From an uncultured Opitutales bacterium (lineage in GTDB: Bacteria; Verrucomicrobiota; Verrucomicrobiia; Opitutales; Intestinicryptomonadaceae): a stretch of DNA of 42,574 nt. Below the pieces are notes generated by a model. That model was not told the origin of the DNA. It ran no database searches and saw nothing but the letters and a program-made list of their open reading frames with translations. How positions within the stretch are numbered: the stretch's first letter is position 1; each line of letters opens with the position of its first letter. The DNA lies in contig CALXLX010000015.1 in assembly GCA_944389315.1 (NCBI GenBank), forward strand, positions 1-42,574. Direction: 5' to 3'. A program made the translations under genes and the position numbers. Below, in pieces: positions 16,835 through 25,706 of the stretch.

Positions 16835-17869
16835 TTAGTCAGCCTTAATTTCGTCCCAAATTTTTATGTATTTTGCGTTGTCGTCGCCCAAGTCCTCTAT
16901 CATCTCGCTCTTTTCCATTATCTCTTTGGGCAGCCTTATCTTGTTGGAGTTCTTAAGGTCGTCGGGCAGGTACTTCATGGCCTCCTCCATGGGGGCGGTG
17001 TACATGGTAAAGACCATGTTCTTCGCGTTGTTGGCGGGCTCGAGCATGAAGTTTATGAACTTCTCGGCAAGCTCCTTGTTGGGCGCGCCAACGGGGATAA
17101 CCCAATCGTCGCAGCTGAGGCTCATGCCCTCCCTGGGCAGCATAAAGTCCAAGTCCTTATTCTCGTCGAGAACCTGGAACAAGTCCCCCTTGTAGCCCTG
17201 CACAAGGTAGAACTCTCCCGAGGCTATGCCGCCCTTGTACGCCTCGTTCTCGAGGCGCGACACGTTCTTCTTCCAGCGCAGCAGGACCTCCTTAGCCTCG
17301 GCAAGCTCCTTGTCGGAACGCGTGTTGAGGCTGTAGCCCTTGTACTTGAGCGCCGCGCCTATGGTCTCGCGCATGTCGTTTAGAAGCGTGAGGCGCTTGC
17401 CGTATTTGTCCGTGTCGTACACGCCCCAGGTGTCGGGGATTTGGCCGAGCTGCTTCTTGTTGTAGGCTATGCACGCGTAGCCTATCATGTAGGGTATGGA
17501 CAGCTTGAGGGTCTTGTCGTAGGCAAAGCGGTCTATGTAGCTTTTGTCTATGTACTTAGCGTTGGGGATATTGTCGAGATTCATGGGCTGGAGCATGTTC
17601 TGCTCGGCCATGATTTTTACCATGTAGGTGGTCGGCTGTATTATGTCGTAGCCGGAGCCGCCCGCCTTTATCTTGGCGTACATCATTTCGTTTGAGTCGA
17701 AACAGTCTATGACAACCTTGCAGTCGAACTTCTGCTCGAACTCTTTGACCAAGTCCAAGTCGAGATAGTCCGACCAGGTGTAAAGCCTCAACGTCGGCTT
17801 AGACGGGCCGCAGGCCGACAGGCAGACAAGCGCAGCAAAAGCGCAAAGATAAGCCGCAATTTTCTTCAT
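16835..17869 (-). CDS. potD: Spermidine/putrescine ABC transporter, substrate-binding lipoprotein PotD
   Basis: Periplasmic polyamine-binding protein, here a lipoprotein: lipobox Leu17-Ser-Ala-Cys20 after a short hydrophobic signal. The 344 residues match PotD/PotF length. Family sequences are visible: LRLYTWSDYLD near residue 27, GSGYDIIQPTTYM near 72, MIGYACIAYNKK near 128, and the late SCDDWVIPVGAPNKELAEKF. It lies 6 bases after potC and closes the potABCD operon. Whether it prefers spermidine or putrescine cannot be told from these features. Confidence 0.93.
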   Translation of the reverse strand: MKKIAAYLCAFAALVCLSACGPSKPTLRLYTWSDYLDLDLVKEFEQKFDCKVVIDCFDSNEMMYAKIKAGGSGYDIIQPTTYMVKIMAEQNMLQPMNLDNIPNAKYIDKSYIDRFAYDKTLKLSIPYMIGYACIAYNKKQLGQIPDTWGVYDTDKYGKRLTLLNDMRETIGAALKYKGYSLNTRSDKELAEAKEVLLRWKKNVSRLENEAYKGGIASGEFYLVQGYKGDLFQVLDENKDLDFMLPREGMSLSCDDWVIPVGAPNKELAEKFINFMLEPANNAKNMVFTMYTAPMEEAMKYLPDDLKNSNKIRLPKEIMEKSEMIEDLGDDNAKYIKIWDEIKAD

Positions 17870-17875
17870 CTTTTT

Positions 17876-18670
17876 CTATACTCTCTTTCTTGTTATTATT
17901 TGGGCGATTAACGCCACTGAAAAAGTCAGCGCCATAAACACCACGGACAGCGCGTTTATTATGGCGGGAGTGCCGTGCTTCATCATGCTGTAAACCTTTA
18001 CGGGCAGCGTCGTGCTGCCGGGGCCGCCCACGAAGAACGTGACTACAAAATCGTCCATCGAAAGCGTGAAGGCCATCATGGCCCCCGCGGCTATGCCGGG
18101 CCCGAGAACGGGAAGCAGTATCTTTATTATTATCACCCGCCAATTAGCACCAAGATCGCGCGCGGCGTGTATCAGGTTGAAGTCGAAATCCTGCAGGCGC
18201 GCCAGCACCACAAATGTCACGAAGCTCACGCAGAATGTTATATGCGCGCATATGACCGTAAAAAGACCCAGCTCCACCTTCAAGCTCACGAAGAACAAAA
18301 GCAGGCTTATGCCCATGAGAATGTCCGGCATCACAAGAGGCGCGTAGGTTATGCCGTAGTTGAACTTCTGCAGGCGGGTTTTGTACAGGTTTAAGACCCA
18401 TGCGGCAAGAGTCCCCAAAACGGTGGAGACCGCCGTCGCGGTGAGCGCGATATAGAGGGTGTTCAGGGTCGCCTCTATCACCCCCCTGTCGTTGAAGAGC
18501 GCCTCGTACCACTTCAGCGAGAACCCCGCCCACTTGCCGCCGAACCTCGACTCGTTGAACGACTGCGCCACAAGTATGACTATGGGCATGTACAGGAATA
18601 TCATCACGAATATCGTGACTATGAGTGACGTGGATTTCCACGCCGCAAATCTTCCCTTCGCCGCGCTCAT
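17876..18670 (-). CDS. potC: Spermidine/putrescine ABC transporter permease PotC
   Basis: Inner-membrane permease of the polyamine importer, 264 residues with about six transmembrane helices. The sequence ARDLGANWRVIIIKILLPVLGPGI around residues 168-191 is the EAA loop that contacts the ATPase. FTLSMDDFVVTFFVGGPGSTTLPV is the usual PotC/PotI segment after it. The start ATG overlaps the potB stop by four bases, so the two permeases are translationally coupled and probably form a heterodimer. Confidence 0.93.
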   Translation of the reverse strand: MSAAKGRFAAWKSTSLIVTIFVMIFLYMPIVILVAQSFNESRFGGKWAGFSLKWYEALFNDRGVIEATLNTLYIALTATAVSTVLGTLAAWVLNLYKTRLQKFNYGITYAPLVMPDILMGISLLLFFVSLKVELGLFTVICAHITFCVSFVTFVVLARLQDFDFNLIHAARDLGANWRVIIIKILLPVLGPGIAAGAMMAFTLSMDDFVVTFFVGGPGSTTLPVKVYSMMKHGTPAIINALSVVFMALTFSVALIAQIITRKRV

Positions 18671-19608
18671 TGCCTTGAAATAGCCTCCGTCTCAGCCCTT
18701 GCGCCGCCGTCGGCGCGCTTGCGTCCCCCTCCGAATACGAAGGCTATGAACGGTATCGCAATCATGCACGCGAGCACCACGGATATCGCCGCGGCCTCGG
18801 GCAGGTTTCTGTTTGCCATTGCCCTGAAGGCTATCTTGTTGCCGAGCAGCTCGCAGTCTATGCCGCCTACGAGGTCGGGAATCGCGTAGGAGCCGAGCGC
18901 CGGAATAAAAACTATCAGAAACGCCGTGATTATGCCCCTCTTTATGCCGGGCAGATATATCAGGCAAAAAGCCCTGAACCTTCCGGCGCCGAGGTCGCGC
19001 GCGGCCTCGAGAAGGGAGAAGTCGAACCTTTCACTCGCTGCGTATATGGGCAGTATCGCAAACGAAAGATGCGTATATACGCTGACTATTATGACCGCGG
19101 TCATGTTGTTTAGCAAAAACACGTCCTCTGGAATTATGCCTATGCTTACCAGCGCCGTCCTGATTATGCCGTCGGGATGCAAGAGCAGCCTCCAGGCAAA
19201 AATCCTTATGAGGAAATTCGTCCAAAGGGGGATTACCACCAGCAGCAGGAGCCAGTTCTTGTACTTCTTGTCCTGCCTGGATATCCAATAGCCCACGGGC
19301 ACCGCAAGCAGAAGGCATATCGCCGTGACTGCAAAGCTAACCCACACCGTGCGCCACATTATGCGCGCATAGTTGAAATTGAAAACCTCCACTATGGTCT
19401 CCAAAGTCCAAGAGGAGCCTATGCCGCCTGAACTGTCCGCCGTCTTGAAGGCTATCGCAAAAACCATCGCCGCAGGCACGGCAAAGAAGAACAAAAGCCA
19501 CAGCAAAGACGGCAGCGTCAGCGACACCTCGCAGAACTTGCCCCTTCCTATGGGGCTTGGCGCGTGCGTCAGCGAGGACGGTTTTGCGGTTGTGTCTGCG
19601 GGATTCAT
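18667..19608 (-). CDS. potB: Spermidine/putrescine ABC transporter permease PotB
   Basis: Second permease subunit, 313 residues, with a cytoplasmic N-terminal extension of about 30 residues before six predicted transmembrane helices. The EAA loop is LLEAARDLGAGRFRAFCLIYLPGI near residue 200. The PotB signature SYAIPDLVGGIDCELLGNKI follows near 235-255. It starts 16 bases after potA and overlaps potC by four bases, giving the standard order potA-potB-potC-potD. The C-terminus is basic (GGGRKRADGG). Confidence 0.92.
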   Translation of the reverse strand: MNPADTTAKPSSLTHAPSPIGRGKFCEVSLTLPSLLWLLFFFAVPAAMVFAIAFKTADSSGGIGSSWTLETIVEVFNFNYARIMWRTVWVSFAVTAICLLLAVPVGYWISRQDKKYKNWLLLLVVIPLWTNFLIRIFAWRLLLHPDGIIRTALVSIGIIPEDVFLLNNMTAVIIVSVYTHLSFAILPIYAASERFDFSLLEAARDLGAGRFRAFCLIYLPGIKRGIITAFLIVFIPALGSYAIPDLVGGIDCELLGNKIAFRAMANRNLPEAAAISVVLACMIAIPFIAFVFGGGRKRADGGARAETEAISRQ

Positions 19609-19624
19609 CTTCTCTTAAAACTGT

Positions 19625-20728
19625 TCAGTCCCTCGTCTTGGGAAGGGTGGTGACGTCGTCTCTGTGCCAGGCTATCCAGATCTCGTCGTTCCAAGTCGGC
19701 TGCTTCTGGTCCAGATAGCAGCGGTTGTGCTGCTGCAGGACGTTTATCCTCATGCCGTTTACCTCCACCCAGTAGCGCGTCTGCGCCCCCTGGTAGATTA
19801 TGTCTATGATCTTGCCCTTTATGAAATTCTGCCTGTCCATGGGGCTGGGCTTGTCGGCGAATATCCTGAACCTCTCCGGCCGTATGCTGAGGGTTATCTT
19901 TGAGCCCGCCGGAAATTTGTGCTCGTTGAAGGCGCAAAACTCCCCGAGGCCGGCTATGTCCACCCTCATGTATTCGGAGTCTATAATGCCGCTTACGGTC
20001 GCGTCGAAAAGATTTGTGTCGCCTATGAAGCTCGCCACGAACTTCGTCGCGGGATTCTCGTAAATTTCGGCGGGAGTGCCCACCTGCTCTATGCGGCCGT
20101 CGTTCATGACGGCGATATGGTCGCTAAGGCTCATGGCCTCGTTCTGGTCGTGCGTGACGTATATGAACGTCGTGCCGAACACGTCGTGGATTCTGTCGAG
20201 CTCAAGAAGCATGTACTGCCTGAGCTTAAGGTCGAGCGCCGCAAGGGGCTCGTCGAGCAAGAGCAGCTTGGGGTAGTTTATCAGGGCGCGGACTATTGCA
20301 ACCCTCTGTTTTTGGCCGCCGCTTATCTGGTCCGGCCGCTTGTCGGCGTGCGCGCTCATTCTGACTATCTCGAGCATCTCGCCGACCTGCTTTTTGACTT
20401 CCGCCTCCTTCATGCCCGCTATGCGCGGCCCGAAGGCCACATTGTCCCAGATAGTCATGTGCGGGAACAGCGCGTAGTTTTGAAATACGGTGTTTACCTT
20501 GCGCTTGTTCGGGGAAAGAGCCGTTACGTCTTTGCCGTCGAGCCATACAGAGCCGGAATCAGGCGTCTCAAAGCCTCCCGCAATTCTCAGAATGGTGGTT
20601 TTTCCGCAGCCGCTCGGCCCCAACAGTGAGAACACCTCGCCGCACTTTGCGCTGATGCAGACGTCTTTGACCACATGGTGCTCGCCGAACGACTTGTCAA
20701 CATTGACCAACTCGAAGAAATCCGACAT
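19625..20728 (-). CDS. potA: Spermidine/putrescine ABC transporter ATP-binding protein PotA
   Basis: ATPase that drives polyamine import, 367 residues. Walker A is GPSGCGKT (37-44), the Q-loop Gln is at 83, the ABC signature reads ISGGQ (135-139, with Ile instead of the usual Leu) and Walker B is LLLLDE (155-160). The C-terminal third (about residues 240-360) is the TOBE-type regulatory domain. GGAG lies directly against the ATG at 20728, too close for a normal ribosome site, and an in-frame TAG just upstream rules out a longer protein. Initiation may therefore be weak or independent of this sequence. First gene of the operon. Confidence 0.95.
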   Translation of the reverse strand: MSDFFELVNVDKSFGEHHVVKDVCISAKCGEVFSLLGPSGCGKTTILRIAGGFETPDSGSVWLDGKDVTALSPNKRKVNTVFQNYALFPHMTIWDNVAFGPRIAGMKEAEVKKQVGEMLEIVRMSAHADKRPDQISGGQKQRVAIVRALINYPKLLLLDEPLAALDLKLRQYMLLELDRIHDVFGTTFIYVTHDQNEAMSLSDHIAVMNDGRIEQVGTPAEIYENPATKFVASFIGDTNLFDATVSGIIDSEYMRVDIAGLGEFCAFNEHKFPAGSKITLSIRPERFRIFADKPSPMDRQNFIKGKIIDIIYQGAQTRYWVEVNGMRINVLQQHNRCYLDQKQPTWNDEIWIAWHRDDVTTLPKTRD

Positions 20729-20768
20729 CTCCTAAGCTAACTGAACATTGTTGTCTTTTTATAATTAG

Positions 20769-20861
20769 AGTGTGTCTAAAAAACACACTTTGCCCCCGAT
20801 TAAAAGAAAATTTTAAAAAAATTTACCCTGCCGAAGCCCCTCCGAGGGGGGTTCCCGCTTC
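20769..20861 (-). promoter_or_regulatory. Two hairpins in the 200-base leader of potABCD
   Basis: AGTGTGT (20769-20775) with ACACACT (20783-20789) forms a 7-base stem about 40 bases before the potA ATG. Farther upstream, GAAGC (20833-20837) with GCTTC (20857-20861) encloses a CCCC/GGGG stem. The AT-rich block between them is a plausible promoter or attenuator region. The upstream hairpin could instead end the CPBP transcript. No known riboswitch is recognised. Confidence 0.35.
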
Positions 20862-20928
20862 CGATTGCGCTTTTTGCATCAGATTTTGCCTCTTGCCGGC
20901 AAAGAGCAGGGGGCAATCAAACAGCGCG

Positions 20929-21891
20929 CTATAAATTTTCGCATTTGAGCTTCTGCTTGCGCCTTATGGCGAAGACGAAGAACAGGAAAATTATGAAAAG
21001 CACTATAAGGCCCAGCAAGCCGTCGGATAGCTTCATGGAGCCCAGCAGCCTTCTTGTGGCCTCGTCGTTATGGTTGTACAGAGCTGCTTTGAAGATGAAT
21101 ATCATCCATACTATGCCCGCGTGGAAACCTATGGGCGAACCCAGCGAGCGCGTGTAAAGATACATGGCCGCAAGCGCCATGCCGAATACCGTCAGAGTGG
21201 CGAAGAGCAGAGGGTCGAAAGTCATAAAGACGCCCACGGTGTCGTAATATGCCACAATAAAACCTATATCCCAGGAGGAGCTGTAAACGTCTATGTTGTC
21301 CCAAATGCTGTTTGGCACCTTGAAGTGCTTGTACGCAAAAAACAGCGATGAGAACAAAATTCCCGCAAACGCGCCCCACGCAGTGTAAAAGCACCTGAGC
21401 ACGAGCGCCCTGAACACAAGCTCCTCCAAAAAGCCCACCGTCAGCGCGCCCAGTAGGCCCGTAAGGGCGGCCCTCGCCACCTTTTCAAAACTCGCACTTT
21501 CCGACAACCCGACATTTGAGAAAGCTATCTGCAAAAAGAACATCGCCGCCGCCAGAATTATGCCAAATGCAAAGTATTTCAGGAATTTTATAAAGTTGTC
21601 CGAACTTGGCGTAAGCCCCAGATTTTTAAGGGAAAGTAGTGAGCATTTCTTCAAAATCCACGGCAGCGCCAGTATTATGGGTATGTAGCGTATGCGGTCG
21701 TAGAAGGTGTCCACCCCCTTGTCGACGAGCCATTGAGTAGTCTCGGTATGGAAATGCTGGTTGTACCATTTCGCTATTGCGTAAACTGGCGGAGTCAGCA
21801 CGGCCGCAAAGAGGGTTGCGAATATGTACACTCCCAGAAACAGTTTGATTCCCCTGTACGAGCTTTGCCAAATGTCCAGCCCGAAGAGCAT
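20929..21891 (-). CDS. CPBP-family intramembrane metalloprotease
   Basis: A 320-residue membrane protein of the CAAX-protease / bacteriocin-processing (CPBP, Abi) family. The glutamate motif EELVFR is at residues 156-161, the second motif ends in FFAYKH with His189, and a late GFHAG supplies another conserved His. About eight hydrophobic helices surround them. The natural substrate is unknown; members act in protein maturation or bacteriocin immunity. ATG 21891 is chosen because AAGGAA (21901-21906) lies nine bases upstream. The frame is open to a TTG at 21957 overlapping the TGA of the upstream ferredoxin gene, which would add 22 residues. Confidence 0.85.
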   Translation of the reverse strand: MLFGLDIWQSSYRGIKLFLGVYIFATLFAAVLTPPVYAIAKWYNQHFHTETTQWLVDKGVDTFYDRIRYIPIILALPWILKKCSLLSLKNLGLTPSSDNFIKFLKYFAFGIILAAAMFFLQIAFSNVGLSESASFEKVARAALTGLLGALTVGFLEELVFRALVLRCFYTAWGAFAGILFSSLFFAYKHFKVPNSIWDNIDVYSSSWDIGFIVAYYDTVGVFMTFDPLLFATLTVFGMALAAMYLYTRSLGSPIGFHAGIVWMIFIFKAALYNHNDEATRRLLGSMKLSDGLLGLIVLFIIFLFFVFAIRRKQKLKCENL

Positions 21892-21953
21892 CAGCGGCTT
21901 TTCCTTTTTCAAAATCATAGTCTTATAGATTGCGATAAAAAAGTTGCGGTCAA

Positions 21954-22643
21954 TCAAAAAGATTGTGTGCCTGTTTCTTTGGCCGTTTTCCGCCGGAGGG
22001 AGCCGCGTTCAACGGGAATCATCTTTATGGCTTTGGAAGGGCAGACGTATGCGCACATGCCGCAGCCGACGCATATGTTTGGCTCTATATCCGGTATTGT
22101 CGTATCTGAAGTTGATTTGACCAGGACCATTCCCAAAGCCGCCGCCGGGCACACTTCGGCGCAGAGCGCGCACATGCCGTTAGAGTTTTTCACGTTTTCA
22201 CAGAGGTCTTCCTCGAGCACGGCCAAGGCTATCTTCAAGGTTAGCTTTTCATTGCGGCTTACGGGTTTCAGGGCGCCAGTGGGGCAGGCGTCCGTGCAGG
22301 AGGTGCAGACATATACGCAGTATCCGGAGTCGAAGTCCATGTCTACCGACGATGCCGCCGCGTTGGGTTTTATCACCGAGCCCTCGCATGCCGCCACGCA
22401 TGCCATGCAGCCTGTGCACAGGCTCTTGAATGTCTCATAGCCAGCCGAGGAGGGTGGAAATATTTTTTCAGCGCCGTGTTTTTTTACGCTTTGCGCCTTT
22501 GCCGGCCGACCTGTTTTCCCGCGCGGCGCATCTGCCGATGAGGTCTTCTTGTCTACCGCCACCGCGCGCGCCATTGCCGCAAGCGAAACGCAGGCTGAAA
22601 TCGCCGCCGAACAAAATGTGCGTCTGGAAATATTTTCCCCCAT
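21954..22643 (-). CDS. Tat-exported multi-cluster ferredoxin-type 4Fe-4S protein
   Basis: A 229-residue iron-sulfur protein. The N-terminus (ISRRTFCSAAISACVSLA) carries the twin-arginine SRRTF motif, so it is probably exported with cofactors or kept membrane-tethered. Four cysteine groups follow: CTGCMACVAAC (about residues 76-86), CTSCTDACP (113-121), CALCAEVCP (about 157-165) and CVGCGMCAYVCP (about 192-203), enough for about four [4Fe-4S] clusters. This is the layout of NapG/MauN-type electron-transfer subunits, but no matching quinol oxidase or reductase is beside it. The downstream gene on the strand is the CPBP protease. Confidence 0.88.
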   Translation of the reverse strand: MGENISRRTFCSAAISACVSLAAMARAVAVDKKTSSADAPRGKTGRPAKAQSVKKHGAEKIFPPSSAGYETFKSLCTGCMACVAACEGSVIKPNAAASSVDMDFDSGYCVYVCTSCTDACPTGALKPVSRNEKLTLKIALAVLEEDLCENVKNSNGMCALCAEVCPAAALGMVLVKSTSDTTIPDIEPNICVGCGMCAYVCPSKAIKMIPVERGSLRRKTAKETGTQSF

Positions 22644-22733
22644 GCGTCTATTGTGCAGAAAACTTTAAAATTGTCTTTTGCCGTCAAAATGCAAAACATT
22701 TTATCCCAATAGCCCGAAACGCAAAAAAAAGAT

Positions 22734-23369
22734 ATGCCTTACCAACAGAAGTCCAGAGAAGAGGGAGTTAAACTTTCCGCCGAACGCCGCGCCCAGCGTG
22801 TTGAGAAGCTTAAGGCGGCCGTATCGGAGATTATGTCCACGGATTTCGCCCGCGGAAAAGAGCGCATAACCCTGGAGATAGGCTGCGGCAAGGGGCATTT
22901 TTTAAGCGCCTATGCAGAGGCTTTTAAAGACGAGCTTTGCATGGGTGTTGATCTGATAAGCTCGCGCATAAGGGATTCAAGAAACAAGGCCGCGCGCCTT
23001 GGGCTGGTCAACGCCTTTTTCGAGAAGGCTGAGGCGGGCGAATTTCTCGACGCGCTCGGGGGCGGTATCCTCTGCGAAAAGATTTTCATAATGTTTCCCG
23101 ATCCGTGGCCGAAGAAGCGGCATTTCAAACGCAGGCTGATACAGACTGAGTTTCTCGACATGTTGGCGGGGCACTGCGCGGAGGGCGCGCGCCTGTATTT
23201 CCGGACCGACCACGAGGGCTATTTCGAGTGGACGCGCGACTTGCTCCTTGAAAACAAAAATTGGCAAATAATGCCGGGCGAGACATTGCCCTTTGAGGCC
23301 GTCAGCCAGTTTCAGAGAATACTGCCGGTGTTCAACACTCTCTGCTGCCGGCTATGCGGGAAGTCTTAA
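22734..23369 (+). CDS. trmB: tRNA (guanine-N7-)-methyltransferase TrmB
   Basis: Makes m7G46 in the variable loop of tRNAs with S-adenosylmethionine. The 211-residue protein shows the SAM-binding motif LEIGCGKGHF (47-56) and the family signature FPDPWPKKRHFKRRL at 121-135. YFRTDHEGYFEW near 162-173 is another conserved TrmB stretch. ATG 22734 has no strong Shine-Dalgarno sequence (an A-run precedes it). It is transcribed away from the ferredoxin gene, with a 90-base spacer between the starts. Confidence 0.95.
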   Translation: MPYQQKSREEGVKLSAERRAQRVEKLKAAVSEIMSTDFARGKERITLEIGCGKGHFLSAYAEAFKDELCMGVDLISSRIRDSRNKAARLGLVNAFFEKAEAGEFLDALGGGILCEKIFIMFPDPWPKKRHFKRRLIQTEFLDMLAGHCAEGARLYFRTDHEGYFEWTRDLLLENKNWQIMPGETLPFEAVSQFQRILPVFNTLCCRLCGKS

Positions 23370-23426
23370 TTTGCCCCGTTCGGATAGGAGCCGGGCTTCG
23401 TGCAAGGATTTTTTCCCCGTCTTTTT

Positions 23427-23450
23427 GCCCTGGGGTTAAGCAGGGCTTTT
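23427..23450 (+). terminator. Weak terminator-like hairpin after trmB
   Basis: GCCCT (23427-23431) and AGGGC (23442-23446) with a 10-base loop, followed by four T. The stem is short, so confidence is modest. Confidence 0.4.
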
Positions 23451-23500
23451 GAGGCGTAATTTGTTTGTATTCAAATATAAATTGAAAAGGCGGCCTCCTT

Positions 23501-23594
23501 GGGGCAATTCCTTCTGAAAAATAAAATGAAAAAAGAGCTTGATTAGTGTTTCCATTTGCGGAAAATACACAATTTTGGTTTGGGGGGCAATTCC
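23501..23594 (+). repeat. Two copies of GGGGCAATTCC upstream of pckG
   Basis: GGGGCAATTCC occurs at 23501-23511 and 23584-23594, each preceded by a TTGG-type sequence, start-to-start spacing 83 bases. The second copy ends 22 bases before the pckG ATG. An operator role is possible but unproven. Confidence 0.4.
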
Positions 23595-23616
23595 CTTAAA
23601 CGTCAAAAGGAGTAAA

Positions 23617-25407
23617 ATGATAGATCCAAACACCATTAAGAACAAAGCTCTGCTGGCATGGGTTGACGGCATTGCCAAGATAACCACGCCCGATAAAGTT
23701 CAATTCTGCGACGGTTCGCAGGAAGAAGCCGATGCGCTCTTCAAAATGATGATGGACAAAGGCGTCTGCATCAAGCTTAACGAAGAGAAGCACCCCAACA
23801 GCTACTACTTCCGTTCCGATCCCCGCGACGTTGCCCGTGTGGAGTCCCGCACATTCATTTGCTCCAAGAGCAAGCGCGACGCTGGTCCGACCAACAATTG
23901 GATGGATCCCAAGGAGATGAAGGCGAAGCTTCACGACTTGATGCAGGGCTGCATGAAGGGCCGTACGATGTACGTGATTCCCTTCAGCATGGGTCCCATA
24001 GGCGGCCCCATATCCCAGATAGGCGTCGAGATAACTGACTCTCCGTACGTTGTAGTCAACATGAGAATTATGGCGAGGGTTTCCCCGAAGGTTCTCGAGC
24101 TGCTCGGAGAGAACGGCAAATTTGTTCCGTGCTTCCATTCCGTAGGCAAGCCGATCAACTCGCCCGAGGACGACGTTGCGTGGCCCTGCAATCCGGACAA
24201 CACTTACATAGCTCACTTCCCTGAGGAGCGCCTCATAATGAGCATAGGCTCCGGATACGGCGGCAACGCCCTGCTGGGCAAGAAGTGCCTGTCTTTGCGC
24301 ATAGCTTCCGCCATGGGCAAGGACGAGGGCTGGCTGGCCGAGCACATGCTCATTCTCGGCGTCAAGGAGCCCAACGGCAGGAAGACTTACGTCACGGCGG
24401 CGTTCCCGTCGGCCTGCGGCAAGACGAATTTTGCGATGCTCATACCTCCGGCGGAGATGCGCGAGGAAGGCTGGGAGGTCTCCTGCGTTGGAGACGATAT
24501 CGCTTGGATAAAGCCCGCCGCTGACGGCAAGCTTTACGCGATCAATCCCGAGAACGGTTTCTTCGGCGTGGCTCCGGGCACGAGCGTAAAGACCAATCCC
24601 AATGCGATGGCTTCCTGCTCTCGCGACAGCATATTCACCAACGTTGCGCTCACGGAAGACGGCGACGTATGGTGGGAGGGCATGACCAAGGAGCCCCCGG
24701 CGAATCTTACCGACTGGAAGGGCAGAAAGTGGTCCAAGGATTTGGGCGAGCCCGCCGCTCACCCGAACAGCCGCTTCACCGCTCCCATACGCAACTGCCC
24801 GTCTCTCGACGAGAACGCCGACAGGCTGGAAGGCGTGCCGATTTCCGTAATGATAGTCGGCGGAAGGCGCCCGAACGGAATACCGCTGGTATTTGAGGCG
24901 TTCAACTGGACGCACGGCATATATCTGGGCGCCATGATGGGTTCCGAGCTTACTGCCGCCGCTGAAGGCACGGTAGGCAAGCTTCGTTCAGACCCGATGG
25001 CTATGCTTCCCTTCTGCGGCTACAACATGGCCGACTATCTCGGGCACCTCGTCAAGATGGGCAAGGGTTTGGAGCTTACGCCCCACTTCTACCACGTAAA
25101 CTGGTTCAGGAAGGACAGGGACGGCAACTTCATGTGGCCCGGATTCGGCGACAACGCCAGGGTTTTGGCTTGGATGGTCAAGCGCGTGCACGGCGAGGCC
25201 GGCGCGAAGGAGACTGCCATAGGCAACATGCCCTCCTACGAGGACATCAACTGGAAGGGCTTGGACTACAATAAGGACGACTTTGCCGCCCTTATGACGT
25301 TCGATCCCGAGATCGTTGCCACGCAGCCCCTCAAGGACGAGTTGTACGAGCAGCTCCCCGAGTCTTTGAAGATAGAGAGAGCCGCCCTCTTGGAGCGTCT
25401 TTCCTAA
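23617..25407 (+). CDS. pckG: GTP-dependent phosphoenolpyruvate carboxykinase
   Basis: Interconverts oxaloacetate plus GTP with phosphoenolpyruvate plus GDP and CO2. With malate dehydrogenase it can serve gluconeogenesis or, in fermenters, CO2-fixing succinate formation. The 596-residue product matches GTP-type PEPCK. The P-loop-like PCK motif [12 protein letters not shown] has the reactive Cys at residue 267. The metal site sequence GDDIAW follows near 293-298, and [16 protein letters not shown] near 427-442 is characteristic of the GTP class. ATG 23617 has AAAGGAG (23606-23612) just upstream. The frame opens earlier at 23539, but without a ribosome site. A strong terminator follows. Its good ribosome site suggests high expression. 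Confidence 0.97.
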   Translation: MIDPNTIKNKALLAWVDGIAKITTPDKVQFCDGSQEEADALFKMMMDKGVCIKLNEEKHPNSYYFRSDPRDVARVESRTFICSKSKRDAGPTNNWMDPKEMKAKLHDLMQGCMKGRTMYVIPFSMGPIGGPISQIGVEITDSPYVVVNMRIMARVSPKVLELLGENGKFVPCFHSVGKPINSPEDDVAWPCNPDNTYIAHFPEERLIMSIGSGYGGNALLGKKCLSLRIASAMGKDEGWLAEHMLILGVKEPNGRKTYVTAAFPSACGKTNFAMLIPPAEMREEGWEVSCVGDDIAWIKPAADGKLYAINPENGFFGVAPGTSVKTNPNAMASCSRDSIFTNVALTEDGDVWWEGMTKEPPANLTDWKGRKWSKDLGEPAAHPNSRFTAPIRNCPSLDENADRLEGVPISVMIVGGRRPNGIPLVFEAFNWTHGIYLGAMMGSELTAAAEGTVGKLRSDPMAMLPFCGYNMADYLGHLVKMGKGLELTPHFYHVNWFRKDRDGNFMWPGFGDNARVLAWMVKRVHGEAGAKETAIGNMPSYEDINWKGLDYNKDDFAALMTFDPEIVATQPLKDELYEQLPESLKIERAALLERLS

Positions 25408-25434
25408 GGCTTTAAAATAATCGGTTTTACTTTG

Positions 25435-25462
25435 AGCCCCGCTTAAGGCGGGGCTTTTTTTT
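25435..25462 (+). terminator. Rho-independent terminator after pckG
   Basis: AGCCCCGC (25435-25442) and GCGGGGCT (25448-25455) with a 5-base loop, running directly into a T-run to 25462. A textbook terminator. Confidence 0.92.
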
Positions 25463-25512
25463 ATCTTGTTCGGTTGCACTGCAGGCGGCTTTTTTGCGGG
25501 AAACGCGGCGGC

Positions 25513-25543
25513 GGGCGGGTGGGTTGTTCTGAAAAACCCGCCC
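25513..25543 (+). promoter_or_regulatory. Hairpin in the argH leader region
   Basis: GGGCGGGT (25513-25520) and ACCCGCCC (25536-25543) form an 8-base stem with a 15-base loop, followed within a few bases by GCTTTTT. It lies between the pckG terminator and argH in a 299-base spacer. It may be a second terminator or an attenuator in the argH leader. The remaining spacer shows nothing I can name. Confidence 0.35.
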
Positions 25544-25706
25544 CCTCGCTTTTTAATTTTTGCGCGGAGCGTTCTTTTTTTATGCGGAGCGGTTTCATAT
25601 TATGATTTTTTTAACCGCCCCTCCGTCATTTATGGCGTCGATGCAATGCGGAAAAACGGGGTAAAAATTCTTGTAAAATGCGCCTCCTAAGTTAAACATT
25701 TTGAGT

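Noticed and set aside
23596..24915. 439-codon open frame on the strand opposite pckG
   Set aside because: It lies wholly in antisense of a secure gene, has no family look, and is explained by codon bias that leaves the opposite strand open.
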